From JBBDXI01 sp040902425 (GTDB lineage: Bacteria > Planctomycetota > Phycisphaerae > Phycisphaerales > UBA1924), in the NCBI GenBank assembly GCA_040902425.1, contig JBBDXI010000094.1:1-64000 (forward strand): a DNA stretch of 64,000 nt, written 5' to 3'. The stretch's first letter is position 1. Each line of letters opens with the position of its first letter. This document shows positions 53,334 to 61,159 of this stretch, piece after piece. The translations under genes and the position numbers were made by a program. Below the pieces are notes generated by a model. That model was not told the DNA's origin. It did no database searches and saw nothing but the letters and a program-made list of their open reading frames with translations.

Positions 53334-55613
53334 ATGTCAGATGGATTGATCCGTGTCGAGCGCGAAATCGGCGGCCGCACCCTCGTTCTCGAGACCGGCA
53401 AGATCGCCAAGCTCTGCGACGCCTCGGTGATGGCCTACTACGGCGGCTCCGCCGTCCTCGCCACCGTCGTCCGCGCCAAGCCCCGCGAGGGCCTCGACTT
53501 CTTCCCCCTCACCGTCGACTACCGCGAGAAGACCTCCGCCGCGGGCAAGTTCCCCGGCGGCTTCCGCAAGCGCGAGGGCGCCCCCAACGAGAAAGAAATC
53601 CTGACGATGCGGATGATCGACCGCCCGATCCGCCCGCTCTTCCCCGACGGCTTCATCGACGAGATCCAGGTCCAGTGCTTCGTCATGAGCCACGACGGCG
53701 AGAACGACACCGACACCCTCTCCGGCACCGCCGCCTCCGCCGCCCTCGCCCTCTCCAACGCCCCCTTCGAGGGGCCGACGGCCACCGTCCGCGTCGGGCG
53801 CGTCCACCTGGATGACGGCCCGAAGCTGGTCATCAACCCCACCGTCACGCAGATGGACTACTCCGACCTCGACCTCGTCATCGCCGCCCACAAGGACGGC
53901 ATCAACATGATCGAGGTCGGCGCTGCCGAGGTCGTCGAGGCCGACATGGTCCGCGCCATCGAGTTCGGCAACGAGCACATCCAGGAGATCCTCGCCGCCA
54001 TCGGCGAGATGGTCTCCAAGGCCGGCCAGGAGAAGGTGATCGGCGACCTCGCCCTGCCCACCCCCGAGATCATCGAGGAGGTCCGCCGCCTCGCCGAGCG
54101 CGACATGACCGAGGCCCGGCGCATCCCCGGCAAGCGCAACCGCGGCGACGCCGTCGATGCCCTCCGCACCAGGATCCTCGACCAGCACTTCGCCCCGAAT
54201 CTCACCGGCAACTACGGCCAGTTCCTCGAGAGCGCCAAGCGCCGCACCATGGCCAAGGAGGCCTTCCGCCGCCTCGAGGAGAAGGTCACCCGCCGCCTCA
54301 TCGTCGAGTCCGGCGTCCGCGCCGACGGGCGCGGCCCCACCGACATCCGCGAGATCACCGCCGAGGTCGGCGTCTTCGCCCGCACCCACGGCTCCGCCCT
54401 CTTCCAGCGCGGCGAGACCCAGAGCCTCGTCTCCTGCACCCTCGGCACCGTCAAGGACGAGCAGATCATCGACGGCCTCATCCCCGAGTACAGCAAGAAG
54501 TTCACGCTCCACTACAACTTCCCCCCCTTCGCCACCGGCGAGGCCAAGCGCATCATGGGCCCCGGCCGCCGCGAGATCGGGCACGGCGCCCTCGCCGAGC
54601 GCTCCCTCATGGGCATCCTCCCCAGCCCCGAGGAGTTCCCCTACACCATCCGCATCGTCAGCGACATCACCGAGAGCAACGGCTCCTCCTCCATGGCCTC
54701 CGTCTGCGGCGGCTGCCTGGCGATGATGGACGCCGGCGTCCCCATCAAGGGCACCTGCGCTGGCATCTCCATCGGCCGCTTCGCCGACGACAACGACCAG
54801 CGTGAGCTCTTCGTCACCGACATCATCGGCGAGGAGGACTTCTTCGGCGACATGGACTTCAAGGTCTCCGGCACCCGCGACGGGATCACCGGCATCCAGC
54901 TCGACCTCAAGGCCCGCGGCCTCACGCTCCGCCAGATCGAGCCCATCCTCGAGCAGGCCCGCATCGGCCGCCTCGAGATCATCGACCGCATGGAGCAGAC
55001 CATCGCCGCCCCGCGCCCGGAGATCTCCCCCCTCGCCCCGCGCCTCATCACCCTCAAGATCGACCCCGAGAAGATCGGCAAGCTCATCGGCCCCGGCGGC
55101 AAGATGATCCGCGGCCTGCAGGAGAAGTACGGCGTCACCATCGACGTCGAGGACGACGGCACCGTCATGATCGCCGCCCCGAGCGGCGACGCCATCGAGG
55201 CCTGCCGCGCCGAGGTCGCCGCCCTCACCGAGGAGGTCAAGGTCGGCACCGTCTACACCGGCAAGGTCGTCAGCATCAAGGACTTCGGTTGCTTCGTCGA
55301 GCTCGCCCCCGGCACCGACGGCATGTGCCACATCTCCGAGCTCGCCGAGGGCTACGTGAAGTCCGTCACCGACGTCGTCCGCCTGGGCGACATGGTCAAG
55401 GTCAAGGTCGTCCTCGTGGATGACCAGGGCCGCATCAAGCTCAGCCGCAAGGCCGCGCTCGCCGATGGCGGCACCGACGGCGCCTCCGGCACGCCGGGTC
55501 AGGAGCCCGCGGGACAGGCCGCGGGGGGCGGCGGCGGTGACCGCGGCGGACGCCGTGGCGGAGGCGGGGACCGCGGCGGAGGTCGCGGCGGCCGCGGCGG
55601 CGACCGGCGCTGA
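53334..55613 (+). CDS. pnp: polyribonucleotide nucleotidyltransferase (PNPase)
   Basis: 759 aa, phosphorolytic 3'-5' exoribonuclease. Two RNase PH domains: the first with TVDYREKTSAAGKFPGGFRKREG and the second with RADGRGPTDIREIT and SDITESNGSSSMASVCGG. A KH domain (ITLKIDPEKIGKLIGPGGKMI) and an S1 domain (VYTGKVVSIKDFGCFVELAP) follow. The last 60 residues are an unusual RG/GG-rich tail (GGGGDRGGRRGGGGDRGG), resembling RNA-binding RGG boxes and not a normal part of PNPase. ATG 53334 has AAGGA about 9 nt upstream. Confidence 0.97.
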   Translation: MSDGLIRVEREIGGRTLVLETGKIAKLCDASVMAYYGGSAVLATVVRAKPREGLDFFPLTVDYREKTSAAGKFPGGFRKREGAPNEKEILTMRMIDRPIRPLFPDGFIDEIQVQCFVMSHDGENDTDTLSGTAASAALALSNAPFEGPTATVRVGRVHLDDGPKLVINPTVTQMDYSDLDLVIAAHKDGINMIEVGAAEVVEADMVRAIEFGNEHIQEILAAIGEMVSKAGQEKVIGDLALPTPEIIEEVRRLAERDMTEARRIPGKRNRGDAVDALRTRILDQHFAPNLTGNYGQFLESAKRRTMAKEAFRRLEEKVTRRLIVESGVRADGRGPTDIREITAEVGVFARTHGSALFQRGETQSLVSCTLGTVKDEQIIDGLIPEYSKKFTLHYNFPPFATGEAKRIMGPGRREIGHGALAERSLMGILPSPEEFPYTIRIVSDITESNGSSSMASVCGGCLAMMDAGVPIKGTCAGISIGRFADDNDQRELFVTDIIGEEDFFGDMDFKVSGTRDGITGIQLDLKARGLTLRQIEPILEQARIGRLEIIDRMEQTIAAPRPEISPLAPRLITLKIDPEKIGKLIGPGGKMIRGLQEKYGVTIDVEDDGTVMIAAPSGDAIEACRAEVAALTEEVKVGTVYTGKVVSIKDFGCFVELAPGTDGMCHISELAEGYVKSVTDVVRLGDMVKVKVVLVDDQGRIKLSRKAALADGGTDGASGTPGQEPAGQAAGGGGGDRGGRRGGGGDRGGGRGGRGGDRR

Positions 55614-55724
55614 GAGCGTCGCCCAACATGTGAGAACCCCCCCCAGACGCGCGTAACTTGCGCGTCGCTGTGGGGTTGCGCCGGATTTGCCGCCCCCGGC
55701 GCCGGTTCACCCGGATTTCCGTGT

Positions 55725-55752
55725 TTGACCCCTCCCCCGCTTCTGGTAAGCT
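55725..55752 (+). promoter_or_regulatory. possible promoter of the cold-shock gene
   Basis: TTGACC (55725-55730), 16-bp spacer, TAAGCT (55747-55752) preceded by TGG. It would give a leader of about 155 nt plus the gap, in line with the long 5' leaders of cold-shock genes. Confidence 0.35.
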
Positions 55753-55831
55753 GGGAAGTCACTCGTGGCTTGTCGTGGCTTGTCATGGGGGGGCGCCGCC
55801 GGCCGCGAGGCCGGCCGCGTCCGGCTGAGTG

Positions 55832-55841
55832 NNNNNNNNNN
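55832..55841. other. assembly gap (10 N)
   Basis: Ten undetermined bases in the csp leader region. Confidence 0.95.
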
Positions 55842-55914
55842 GCCCGTGGTCCCGCCGCTCGCGCCGCCGGCCCGGCTCGCCCCGTTCACGGGGCGCTCAG
55901 CTCGGGGGTTTCAC

Positions 55915-56196
55915 ATGCAGTCGCCTGACCAGATCGTGGGGGTGGAGGGCACGGTGAAGTGGTTCGACCCGCGCAAGGGCTTCGGGTTCGTCATCGGGCC
56001 CGAGGGTCAGGACATCTTCGTCCACTTCAGCGTCATCCAGGGTGACGGCTTCCGCGTCCTCAAGGACGGGTCCAAGGTCACCTACGACGCCACCAAGAGC
56101 GACAAGGGCTGGAAGGCCACCCGCGTCGTCCGCGTCGAGTCCGTCGAGGTCACCGTCCCCGCCAGGCGCGGGTACACCCGCTCGCCGCGCCGGTGA
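55915..56196 (+). CDS. cold-shock domain protein
   Basis: 93 aa. GTVKWFDPRKGFGFVIGPEG carries RNP1 (KGFGFV) and DIFVHFSVI carries RNP2; the five-stranded OB-fold binds single-stranded RNA or DNA. An extra basic tail (VTVPARRGYTRSPRR) extends the usual 67-70 aa. ATG 55915 is clear but has no strong ribosome site. A palindromic repeat follows at 56209. Confidence 0.95.
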   Translation: MQSPDQIVGVEGTVKWFDPRKGFGFVIGPEGQDIFVHFSVIQGDGFRVLKDGSKVTYDATKSDKGWKATRVVRVESVEVTVPARRGYTRSPRR

Positions 56197-56208
56197 GCCG
56201 GGGCCCGG

Positions 56209-56230
56209 GTAGGTCGGCTCTCCGAGCCGA
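56209..56230. repeat. GTAGGTCGGCTCTCCGAGCCGA palindrome, intergenic copy
   Basis: With its flank it forms a 27-bp block identical to the copy at 56940, from CCCGGGTAGG to CGAGCCGA. The core hairpin is TCGGCTC/GAGCCGA. Confidence 0.8.
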
Positions 56231-56282
56231 TACTCCGCCCCCGCAGCGGCACTAGGTGTGGACCTGTCCGGTCCGGTAGGCG

Positions 56283-57286
56283 GTGTGCCACGCGGTGCGC
56301 CCTTCCCCGCCCTCTAGAATCGCCCCCTTGCTCGGCAGCACCCTCCCCTGGCTCCTGATCGGTTTCGGTGCCGGCGCCCTCGCCGCGGCCGCGGCGGCCC
56401 GCCTCATCGTCACCCACCAGCTCGCCCGCATCCGCGAGGCCGAGCGCCGCGCCCGGGCCGCCGAGCGACTCGCCGAGGTCGGCGCCATGACCGGCGGCCT
56501 CGCCCACGAGATCAAGAACCCTCTCTCCACCATCGGCCTCAACGCCCAGCTGCTCAACGAGGCCATCGACGAGCTGTCCGTCGCCCCCGAGGAGAAGGGC
56601 CGCCTCTCCAGGCGAACGGGCGCGCTCCGCCGCGAGGTCGACCGCCTCCGCGGCATCCTCACCGACTTCCTCCAGTACGCCGGACAGCTCAGGCTTGAGC
56701 CGCGCCCCGCCGACCTCAACGCCATCGTCGGCGAGCTCGNNNNNNNNNNATCGACTTCGAGTTCACGGGCAGCTTCTTCGAGCTCGCCGACTTCTTCCAC
56801 CCCCAGGCCGAGCAGCATGGCGTCCGCCTGCGCCTCGACCTCGCCCCCGGCCCCCTCACCGCCGACCTCGACGCCCCCCACGTCAAGCAGGCCCTCCTCA
56901 ACCTCATGCTGAACGCCGTCCAGGCGATGTCCGACCCGGGTAGGTCGGCTCTCCGAGCCGACACGTCGGCCAACGCCCCCCGCGAACTCATCCTCCGCAC
57001 CGCCCGGGAGACCGGCCAGGACCGCCGCCCCTGCGCCGCCGTCCACGTCATCGACACCGGCCCCGGCATCCCGCACGACACGCTGCTGAAGGTCTTCGAC
57101 CCCTACTTCACCACCCGCTCCGGCGGCACCGGCCTCGGCCTCCCCACCGCCCGCCGCATCATCGAGGCCCACGGCGGGCGCCTGGATGCCCGCACGGAGG
57201 TCGGGCGCGGCACCGATTTCGTGGCGTCGTTCCCCACGGTCGGCCCGACGCCGCGCGGGCAGGGCAGGCCCACCGCCATGCCCTGA
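56283..57286 (+). CDS. sensor histidine kinase, split by an assembly gap
   Basis: GTG 56283 (or TTG 56328) opens a membrane helix (LGSTLPWLLIGFGAGALAAA), a coiled segment (RIREAERRARAAERLAEVGA), and HisKA with the phospho-His in GLAHEIKNPLSTIGLNAQLL. Ten N at 56740-56749 then shift the frame. After them a second frame continues (IDFEFTGSFFELADFFHPQ, N box LLNLMLNAVQAM, DTGPGIP, SGGTGLGLPTARRIIEAHGG) to 57286, so this is one gene with an uncertain gap length. A palindromic repeat is translated inside the ATPase (PGRSALRADTSAN). No regulator is adjacent. Confidence 0.8.
56740..56749. other. assembly gap (10 N) inside the histidine kinase
   Basis: The frame before it (from 56283) and after it (from 56750) do not agree, so the gap is not really ten bases. 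Confidence 0.95.
56940..56962. repeat. GTAGGTCGGCTCTCCGAGCCGA palindrome inside the kinase ATPase domain
   Basis: Same 27-bp block as at 56209, now in the coding sequence just after the N box, read as PGRSALRAD in frame. Confidence 0.8.
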
Positions 57287-57288
57287 TT

Positions 57289-58077
57289 TCAGCGCCCCGC
57301 CGTCCCGATCGGCGCCGCGGCCAGCTGCGCCGCCGCCTCCCTGATCTCGCGGAGCGCCGCAGCAACCGCCGGCGAACTCAACCCGCCGTCCCGCGGGCCG
57401 TCGCCCCTCGCGCTGCCCTCGCGCTCGTCCCCCAGCCCCGCCGTCCGCGACCGCTTTACCCGCTCCAGGATCCGGTCGCGGATCGCCTGCGCATCGGCCA
57501 CCCCCTCGATCATCCCCAGGTGCCCGCCCCCGCCCGGCTTCTGCCCGTGCGGCCCCTGGGCCCCGCCGCCCCCCGCCGTGTGCACCACCACGCTGGCGAT
57601 CCCGAACCACCGCTGCACCGGTCCCTGGTACACCGCCACGTTTTGGATGTTCTCGTAGGTGATCGTCGCCTCGTTGATCACCCACACCCCGCGGCGCAGC
57701 CGCATCGACCGGTCCCCGAAGAGGTACCACGTCGTGTCGTACCGAACCTGGATCGCCACGTACGCCACGATGTCCGGAAGGATGGCGACCGCCCACACCG
57801 GGATGGCCAGCAGCACCCCCGCCAGCGGGTACGCCACCAGCAACACCAGCCACGGCACGACGATCGCCACATCCACGATCAGCAGCACGATCCAGAACCA
57901 GAACTTCAGGTACGCCAGGAACCCCGGCGCCGGGCGCACCGCCTCGTGAGCCTCCTCCGTCCCCGCGGGGAAGCGCGGCGGCTCATCCGGCACGCGGAAC
58001 CAGCGGACCAGCACGCCCCACACCCCGCGGTACACCGCCGCCCCCGCGCGCTCGCCGATCTTCGCCGGCCCGCTCAC
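57289..58077 (-). CDS. bacterial PH-domain membrane protein (YdbT-like), downstream member
   Basis: 262 aa from GTG 58077, which overlaps the TGA of the upstream gene (GTGA). Two or three hydrophobic helices (about 45-110: LKFWFWIVLLIVDVAIVVPW, LLVAYPLAGVLLAI, 'VWAVAILPDIVAYVAI') are followed by a bPH2/DUF304-type domain: RYDTTWYLFGDRSMRLRRGVWVINEATITYENIQNVAV and QRWFGIASVVVHTAGGG. The C-terminal helical tail is not conserved-looking. It converges with the kinase, 2 bp apart. Confidence 0.82.
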   Translation of the reverse strand: MSGPAKIGERAGAAVYRGVWGVLVRWFRVPDEPPRFPAGTEEAHEAVRPAPGFLAYLKFWFWIVLLIVDVAIVVPWLVLLVAYPLAGVLLAIPVWAVAILPDIVAYVAIQVRYDTTWYLFGDRSMRLRRGVWVINEATITYENIQNVAVYQGPVQRWFGIASVVVHTAGGGGAQGPHGQKPGGGGHLGMIEGVADAQAIRDRILERVKRSRTAGLGDEREGSARGDGPRDGGLSSPAVAAALREIREAAAQLAAAPIGTAGR

Positions 58078-58655
58078 GGGCGCCGCTCCGCATCCCCGCC
58101 CGCCGGCCCGATCCGCGCGGCCGCGAGTCGCAGCGAATCGCGGATATCGCGGAGAACGCCGAGAATGTCCTCTTCTCCTTCCGCGGCGGGCCGTCCGGCC
58201 GCCGCGCCGGCGCTGCCCTGTCCCTCGCCCCTCGCCCCGCGCATGCGCGAGTACAGGAAGTCCCGCAGCGCATCGGCCTCCAGCACCCCCTCGATCGACA
58301 TCTCCGGCGAGGAACTCCCCGAGGCCGTCTGGATCGAGACCGTCGCCAGCCCCAGCCACCGCTGGATGATGTTCCGCCGGACGTGGATGTCCTGGATCCG
58401 CCGGTACGTCAGCACGATCTCCCGCCGCATCAGCACGCCCCACGACATGGAGATCCCCTCCTCGTCGAACCGGTAGCGCAGCGTGTGGAACTTGAACAGG
58501 AGCGGGATGAGGGGCAGGAAAAAGAACGGCCCGGCGAAGATCGAGCAGACGACGTAGTACGTCCGCAGCGATTCGTGCGGGCGCGTGATCGCCAGCGGGT
58601 CGAAGCCCCGGGTCGAGAGGGAAGCCACGGTGGTCGCCGGCGCGGTCGCGGACAT
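58074..58655 (-). CDS. bacterial PH-domain membrane protein (YdbS-like), upstream member
   Basis: 193 aa from ATG 58655 (GGAG about 9 nt upstream). One membrane-spanning region (YYVVCSIFAGPFFFLPLIPLL) precedes a bPH2 domain: RYRFDEEGISMSWGVLMRREIVLTYRRIQDIHVRRNIIQRWLGLATVSI. The C-terminal 60 residues are variable and resemble those of the downstream paralogue (ILGVLRDIRDSLRLAAARI versus AALREIREAAAQLAAA). The two probably form a hetero-oligomer; function unknown. Confidence 0.82.
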   Translation of the reverse strand: MSATAPATTVASLSTRGFDPLAITRPHESLRTYYVVCSIFAGPFFFLPLIPLLFKFHTLRYRFDEEGISMSWGVLMRREIVLTYRRIQDIHVRRNIIQRWLGLATVSIQTASGSSSPEMSIEGVLEADALRDFLYSRMRGARGEGQGSAGAAAGRPAAEGEEDILGVLRDIRDSLRLAAARIGPAGGDAERRP

Positions 58656-58718
58656 GTATGGGCTCCGGTACGCCGCCCAGCCTACCACGCCCCGCCCCCG
58701 CGCGAGTCATGCGACGGC

Positions 58719-59573
58719 CTACGCCCCCGTCGGCGGCCCGATCTCCGTCCGCACCGCCCACAGCTCCGGGAAGAAGCTCAGCTCCACCAGCTTCCGCAGG
58801 AACGGAACCCCCGAGCTGCCCCCCGTCCCCCGCTTGTACCCGATGATCCGCTCCACCGTCTTCACGTGCCGGAACCGCCACAGCGCGAACTGCTCATCCA
58901 CATCCACCAGCTTCTCGCACATCTCGTACGCGTCCCACCACTTCTCCGGCTCGCCGTAGACCGCCTTGAACACCGCCACCACCCCCGGGTGCGGCTCGTG
59001 CGGCTGGGTCACATCCCGCTCCACCACCTCCCGCGGCACCGGCAGCCCCCGCCGCGAGAGATACCGCAGGAACTCGTCGTACAGGCTCGGGGTTTTCAGC
59101 GCCTCGTCCAGCTGCGCCGCGTCCTCCGGCCGGTGCCGGTGGAACTGCAGCATCGCCGGCTCCTTGTTCCCCAGCAGGAACTCGACGATCCGGTACTGCA
59201 GCGATTGGAAGCCGCTCGCCGGCCCGAGAACACCCCGGAACTGGGCGTACTCGCTCGGCGTCAACGTCGCCAGCACCGACCACTGGTTGAACAGCTGCTG
59301 CTGGATCAGCTTCACCCGCGCCAGCACCTTGAAGCACGGCTCCAGTTGGTCCGCCCGCAAAAACCCCAGGGCCGCTCGCAGCTCGTGGATCACCAGCCGG
59401 AACCACAGCTCCGACGTCTGGTGCTGGATGATGAACAGCATCTCGTCGTGGTGCGGCGGGTCCGAGAGCGGGTGCTGCGCCGAGAGCAGTTGCCCCAGGT
59501 GCAGGTACCCCGAATAGGTCATCCGGTCGGCCAGGTCCTTGTGCAGCCCCGGCTCCAGCTCACGCTTGCCCAT
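58719..59573 (-). CDS. kynA: tryptophan 2,3-dioxygenase
   Basis: 284 aa, haem enzyme that opens the indole ring of tryptophan to N-formylkynurenine. It shows MTYSGYLHLGQLLSAQHPLS, the active-site segment HHDEMLFIIQHQTSELWFRL, and the haem-His region FRHVKTVERIIGYKRGTGGS with the substrate-binding Arg/Thr loop. Length is normal for bacterial TDO. No kynB or kynU is nearby, so it probably works alone or with unlinked genes. Confidence 0.95.
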   Translation of the reverse strand: MGKRELEPGLHKDLADRMTYSGYLHLGQLLSAQHPLSDPPHHDEMLFIIQHQTSELWFRLVIHELRAALGFLRADQLEPCFKVLARVKLIQQQLFNQWSVLATLTPSEYAQFRGVLGPASGFQSLQYRIVEFLLGNKEPAMLQFHRHRPEDAAQLDEALKTPSLYDEFLRYLSRRGLPVPREVVERDVTQPHEPHPGVVAVFKAVYGEPEKWWDAYEMCEKLVDVDEQFALWRFRHVKTVERIIGYKRGTGGSSGVPFLRKLVELSFFPELWAVRTEIGPPTGA

Positions 59574-59596
59574 GCTCTGACGGTAGGCGAACGCCG

Positions 59597-59757
59597 AGAA
59601 CACAGAGGAACACGGAGGGCACAGAGGAAAACAGAGGAGGGCGGGGAAGGAGAGCCAGCGAGGAACGACCGACGGCGAGAGGGGCTGACGGACAACGCTC
59701 CTGCTCCGTCTGCCTCTGTCTTCCTCTGTTTCTACTCTGTCTTCCTCTGTGTTCTCC
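59597..59757. repeat. ACAGAGGA inverted repeat, about 160 bp
   Basis: The left arm (59597-59638) is built of GAACACAGAGGAACACGGAG-type units; the right arm (59712-59757) of CTCTGTCTTCCTCTGT and CCTCTGTGTTCTCC. The arms are complementary over about 40 nt, with an unrelated centre. It lies directly upstream of kynA. Confidence 0.75.
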
Positions 59758-59782
59758 GGGCACCACGCCGCGTGTGGGGCGG

Positions 59783-59929
59783 TCACTCCCCCGGGTGCAC
59801 CGCCGTCGCCGGGATCACCACCTGCCGGTTCCACAGGAAGTTGTCCCGCGCGGTCCACCCGCACCCGGTGCTCAGGATCATCGCAGCGCCCAGCAGCGCC
59901 CACACACCCATGCGAACCAGCGAACGCAT
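59783..59929 (-). CDS. 48-aa lipoprotein
   Basis: A short minus-strand gene: MRSLVRMGVWALLGAAMILS, then TGC (lipobox LSTGC), and WTARDNFLWNRQVVIPATAV. GGGGGAG lies about 9 nt upstream of the ATG. The signal and Cys are clear; the mature peptide is only about 25 residues. Function unknown. The 271 bp upstream (59930-60200) hold no other gene that I can see. Confidence 0.65.
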   Translation of the reverse strand: MRSLVRMGVWALLGAAMILSTGCGWTARDNFLWNRQVVIPATAVHPGE

Positions 59930-60200
59930 CGAGTTGTTCTCCCCCGCCCGGCAACGCCTCACGTTCCCTATCGGCGGCCACCCGCCGCCCCTCGCCGCAC
60001 GCCGGCCCCGTTCCCGCCGCGCTCATCGCCTCACGCCGACTGCTCCACCTGCGCCGCGGCGGCAAATAATCCCGGCCGCGGCGGTAGCGCCGGCGCGACA
60101 AGATGGGAAGGGATCGGGCTTGCCAGGCTTGCCCTGCCGTCTCACCTTGCCCCGTCCCCCGCGCCCACCGGGTACGATGCCGCCCCCCAGCGGAGCCCCC

Positions 60201-61070
60201 ATGACCCGCATCGCCTTCAGCACCGTCGCCACGCCCAACCTCGTCCTCCCGGTCGTCGCGCAGCTCGCGGCCGGCTGGGGCTTCCACGGCCTGGAGCTCC
60301 GCACCTTCGGCTCCGGCTCCCGCGACTTCGCCTGCGACCCCGCCCTCACCGACCCCGCCAAGACCCGCGACCTCCTCGCCGCGGCCGGCCTCCACGCCGC
60401 CTGCCTCGCCACCGGCGTCGCCTTCGACGAGCCCATCCGCCCGCCGGTCATCGGGCGGATCAAGGACACCGAGGCCTCGATCCGCCGCGCAAAAGAGGCC
60501 ATCGACCTCGCGGCCACCCTCGCCTGCCCCTACGTCCGCGTCTTCGGATTCCAGATCGGCGGTGAGAACCGCCAGCGCGCCAGAACCCGCATCGCCCGCC
60601 GCCTCGCCCTGGCCGCGGATGCCGCCCGCAACTCCGGCGTCAAGCTGGTGGTCGAGAACGGCGGCTCGTTCCGCACCTCCGCCGACCTGCTCGACCTGAT
60701 CGGCCTCGCCGGCAGCCCCCTTGTCGGGGCCTCGTACTCCCTCGCCGTCGCCCAGCAGGCGGGCGAGGATGCCGTCGCCGGCGCGGAGGCCCTGCACGCC
60801 GCCGGGCGCCTCTGGGTCCTCAAGCTCAAGGACCGCCACGAGGATGGCCACCCCTGCCTCATCGGCGACGGCGTCGTCCCCTGCGCCCAGGCCGTGGCCG
60901 CGCTCGCCCGCGCCGGCTACAGCCACTGGGCCACCGTCGAGTGGGACCGCGCCTGGATCGAGACCCTCGCCCCCGCCGACCACATCCTCCCCGACGCCGC
61001 CGCCCGCCTGATCCGCTGGATCGGCCAGCCCGCGGCCCTGATCCCCAGCATCCAGCCCGCGCTGGTCTGA
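60201..61070 (+). CDS. sugar phosphate isomerase/epimerase-like TIM barrel
   Basis: 289 aa. Alternating helices and strands typical of the xylose-isomerase-like (AP endonuclease 2) fold: GWGFHGLELRTFGSG, YVRVFGFQIGGENRQRA, VKLVVENGGSFRTSADLLDLIG, HPCLIGDGVVPCAQAVAALAR, and ATVEWDRAW. The Glu/His metal positions appear partly retained (VVENG, LKDRHEDGHP). Substrate cannot be stated. It ends about 90 bp before queG on the same strand. Confidence 0.8.
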   Translation: MTRIAFSTVATPNLVLPVVAQLAAGWGFHGLELRTFGSGSRDFACDPALTDPAKTRDLLAAAGLHAACLATGVAFDEPIRPPVIGRIKDTEASIRRAKEAIDLAATLACPYVRVFGFQIGGENRQRARTRIARRLALAADAARNSGVKLVVENGGSFRTSADLLDLIGLAGSPLVGASYSLAVAQQAGEDAVAGAEALHAAGRLWVLKLKDRHEDGHPCLIGDGVVPCAQAVAALARAGYSHWATVEWDRAWIETLAPADHILPDAAARLIRWIGQPAALIPSIQPALV

Positions 61071-61159
61071 GTCAGGTTGGGTGGCATGGGCAAGCCGCTC
61101 TGGGCTTGCCCGTGCGAGCACTGCCGGAGCCACGTTCCGCTGCTCCTTACGATCCCTCG

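Larger units (their letters stand above)
55614..55914. other. 301-bp non-coding region between pnp and csp
   Basis: A hairpin GACGCGC/GCGCGTC (about 55648-55668) with outer CCCC/GGGG pairing lies after pnp but has no U tract. It also holds a promoter candidate (55725) and a scaffold gap (55832-55841). No gene seen. Confidence 0.5.

Noticed and set aside
53337..55331. Long minus-strand open frame opposite pnp
   Set aside because: Ala/Gly/Asp-rich shadow of pnp; no start signal or domain.
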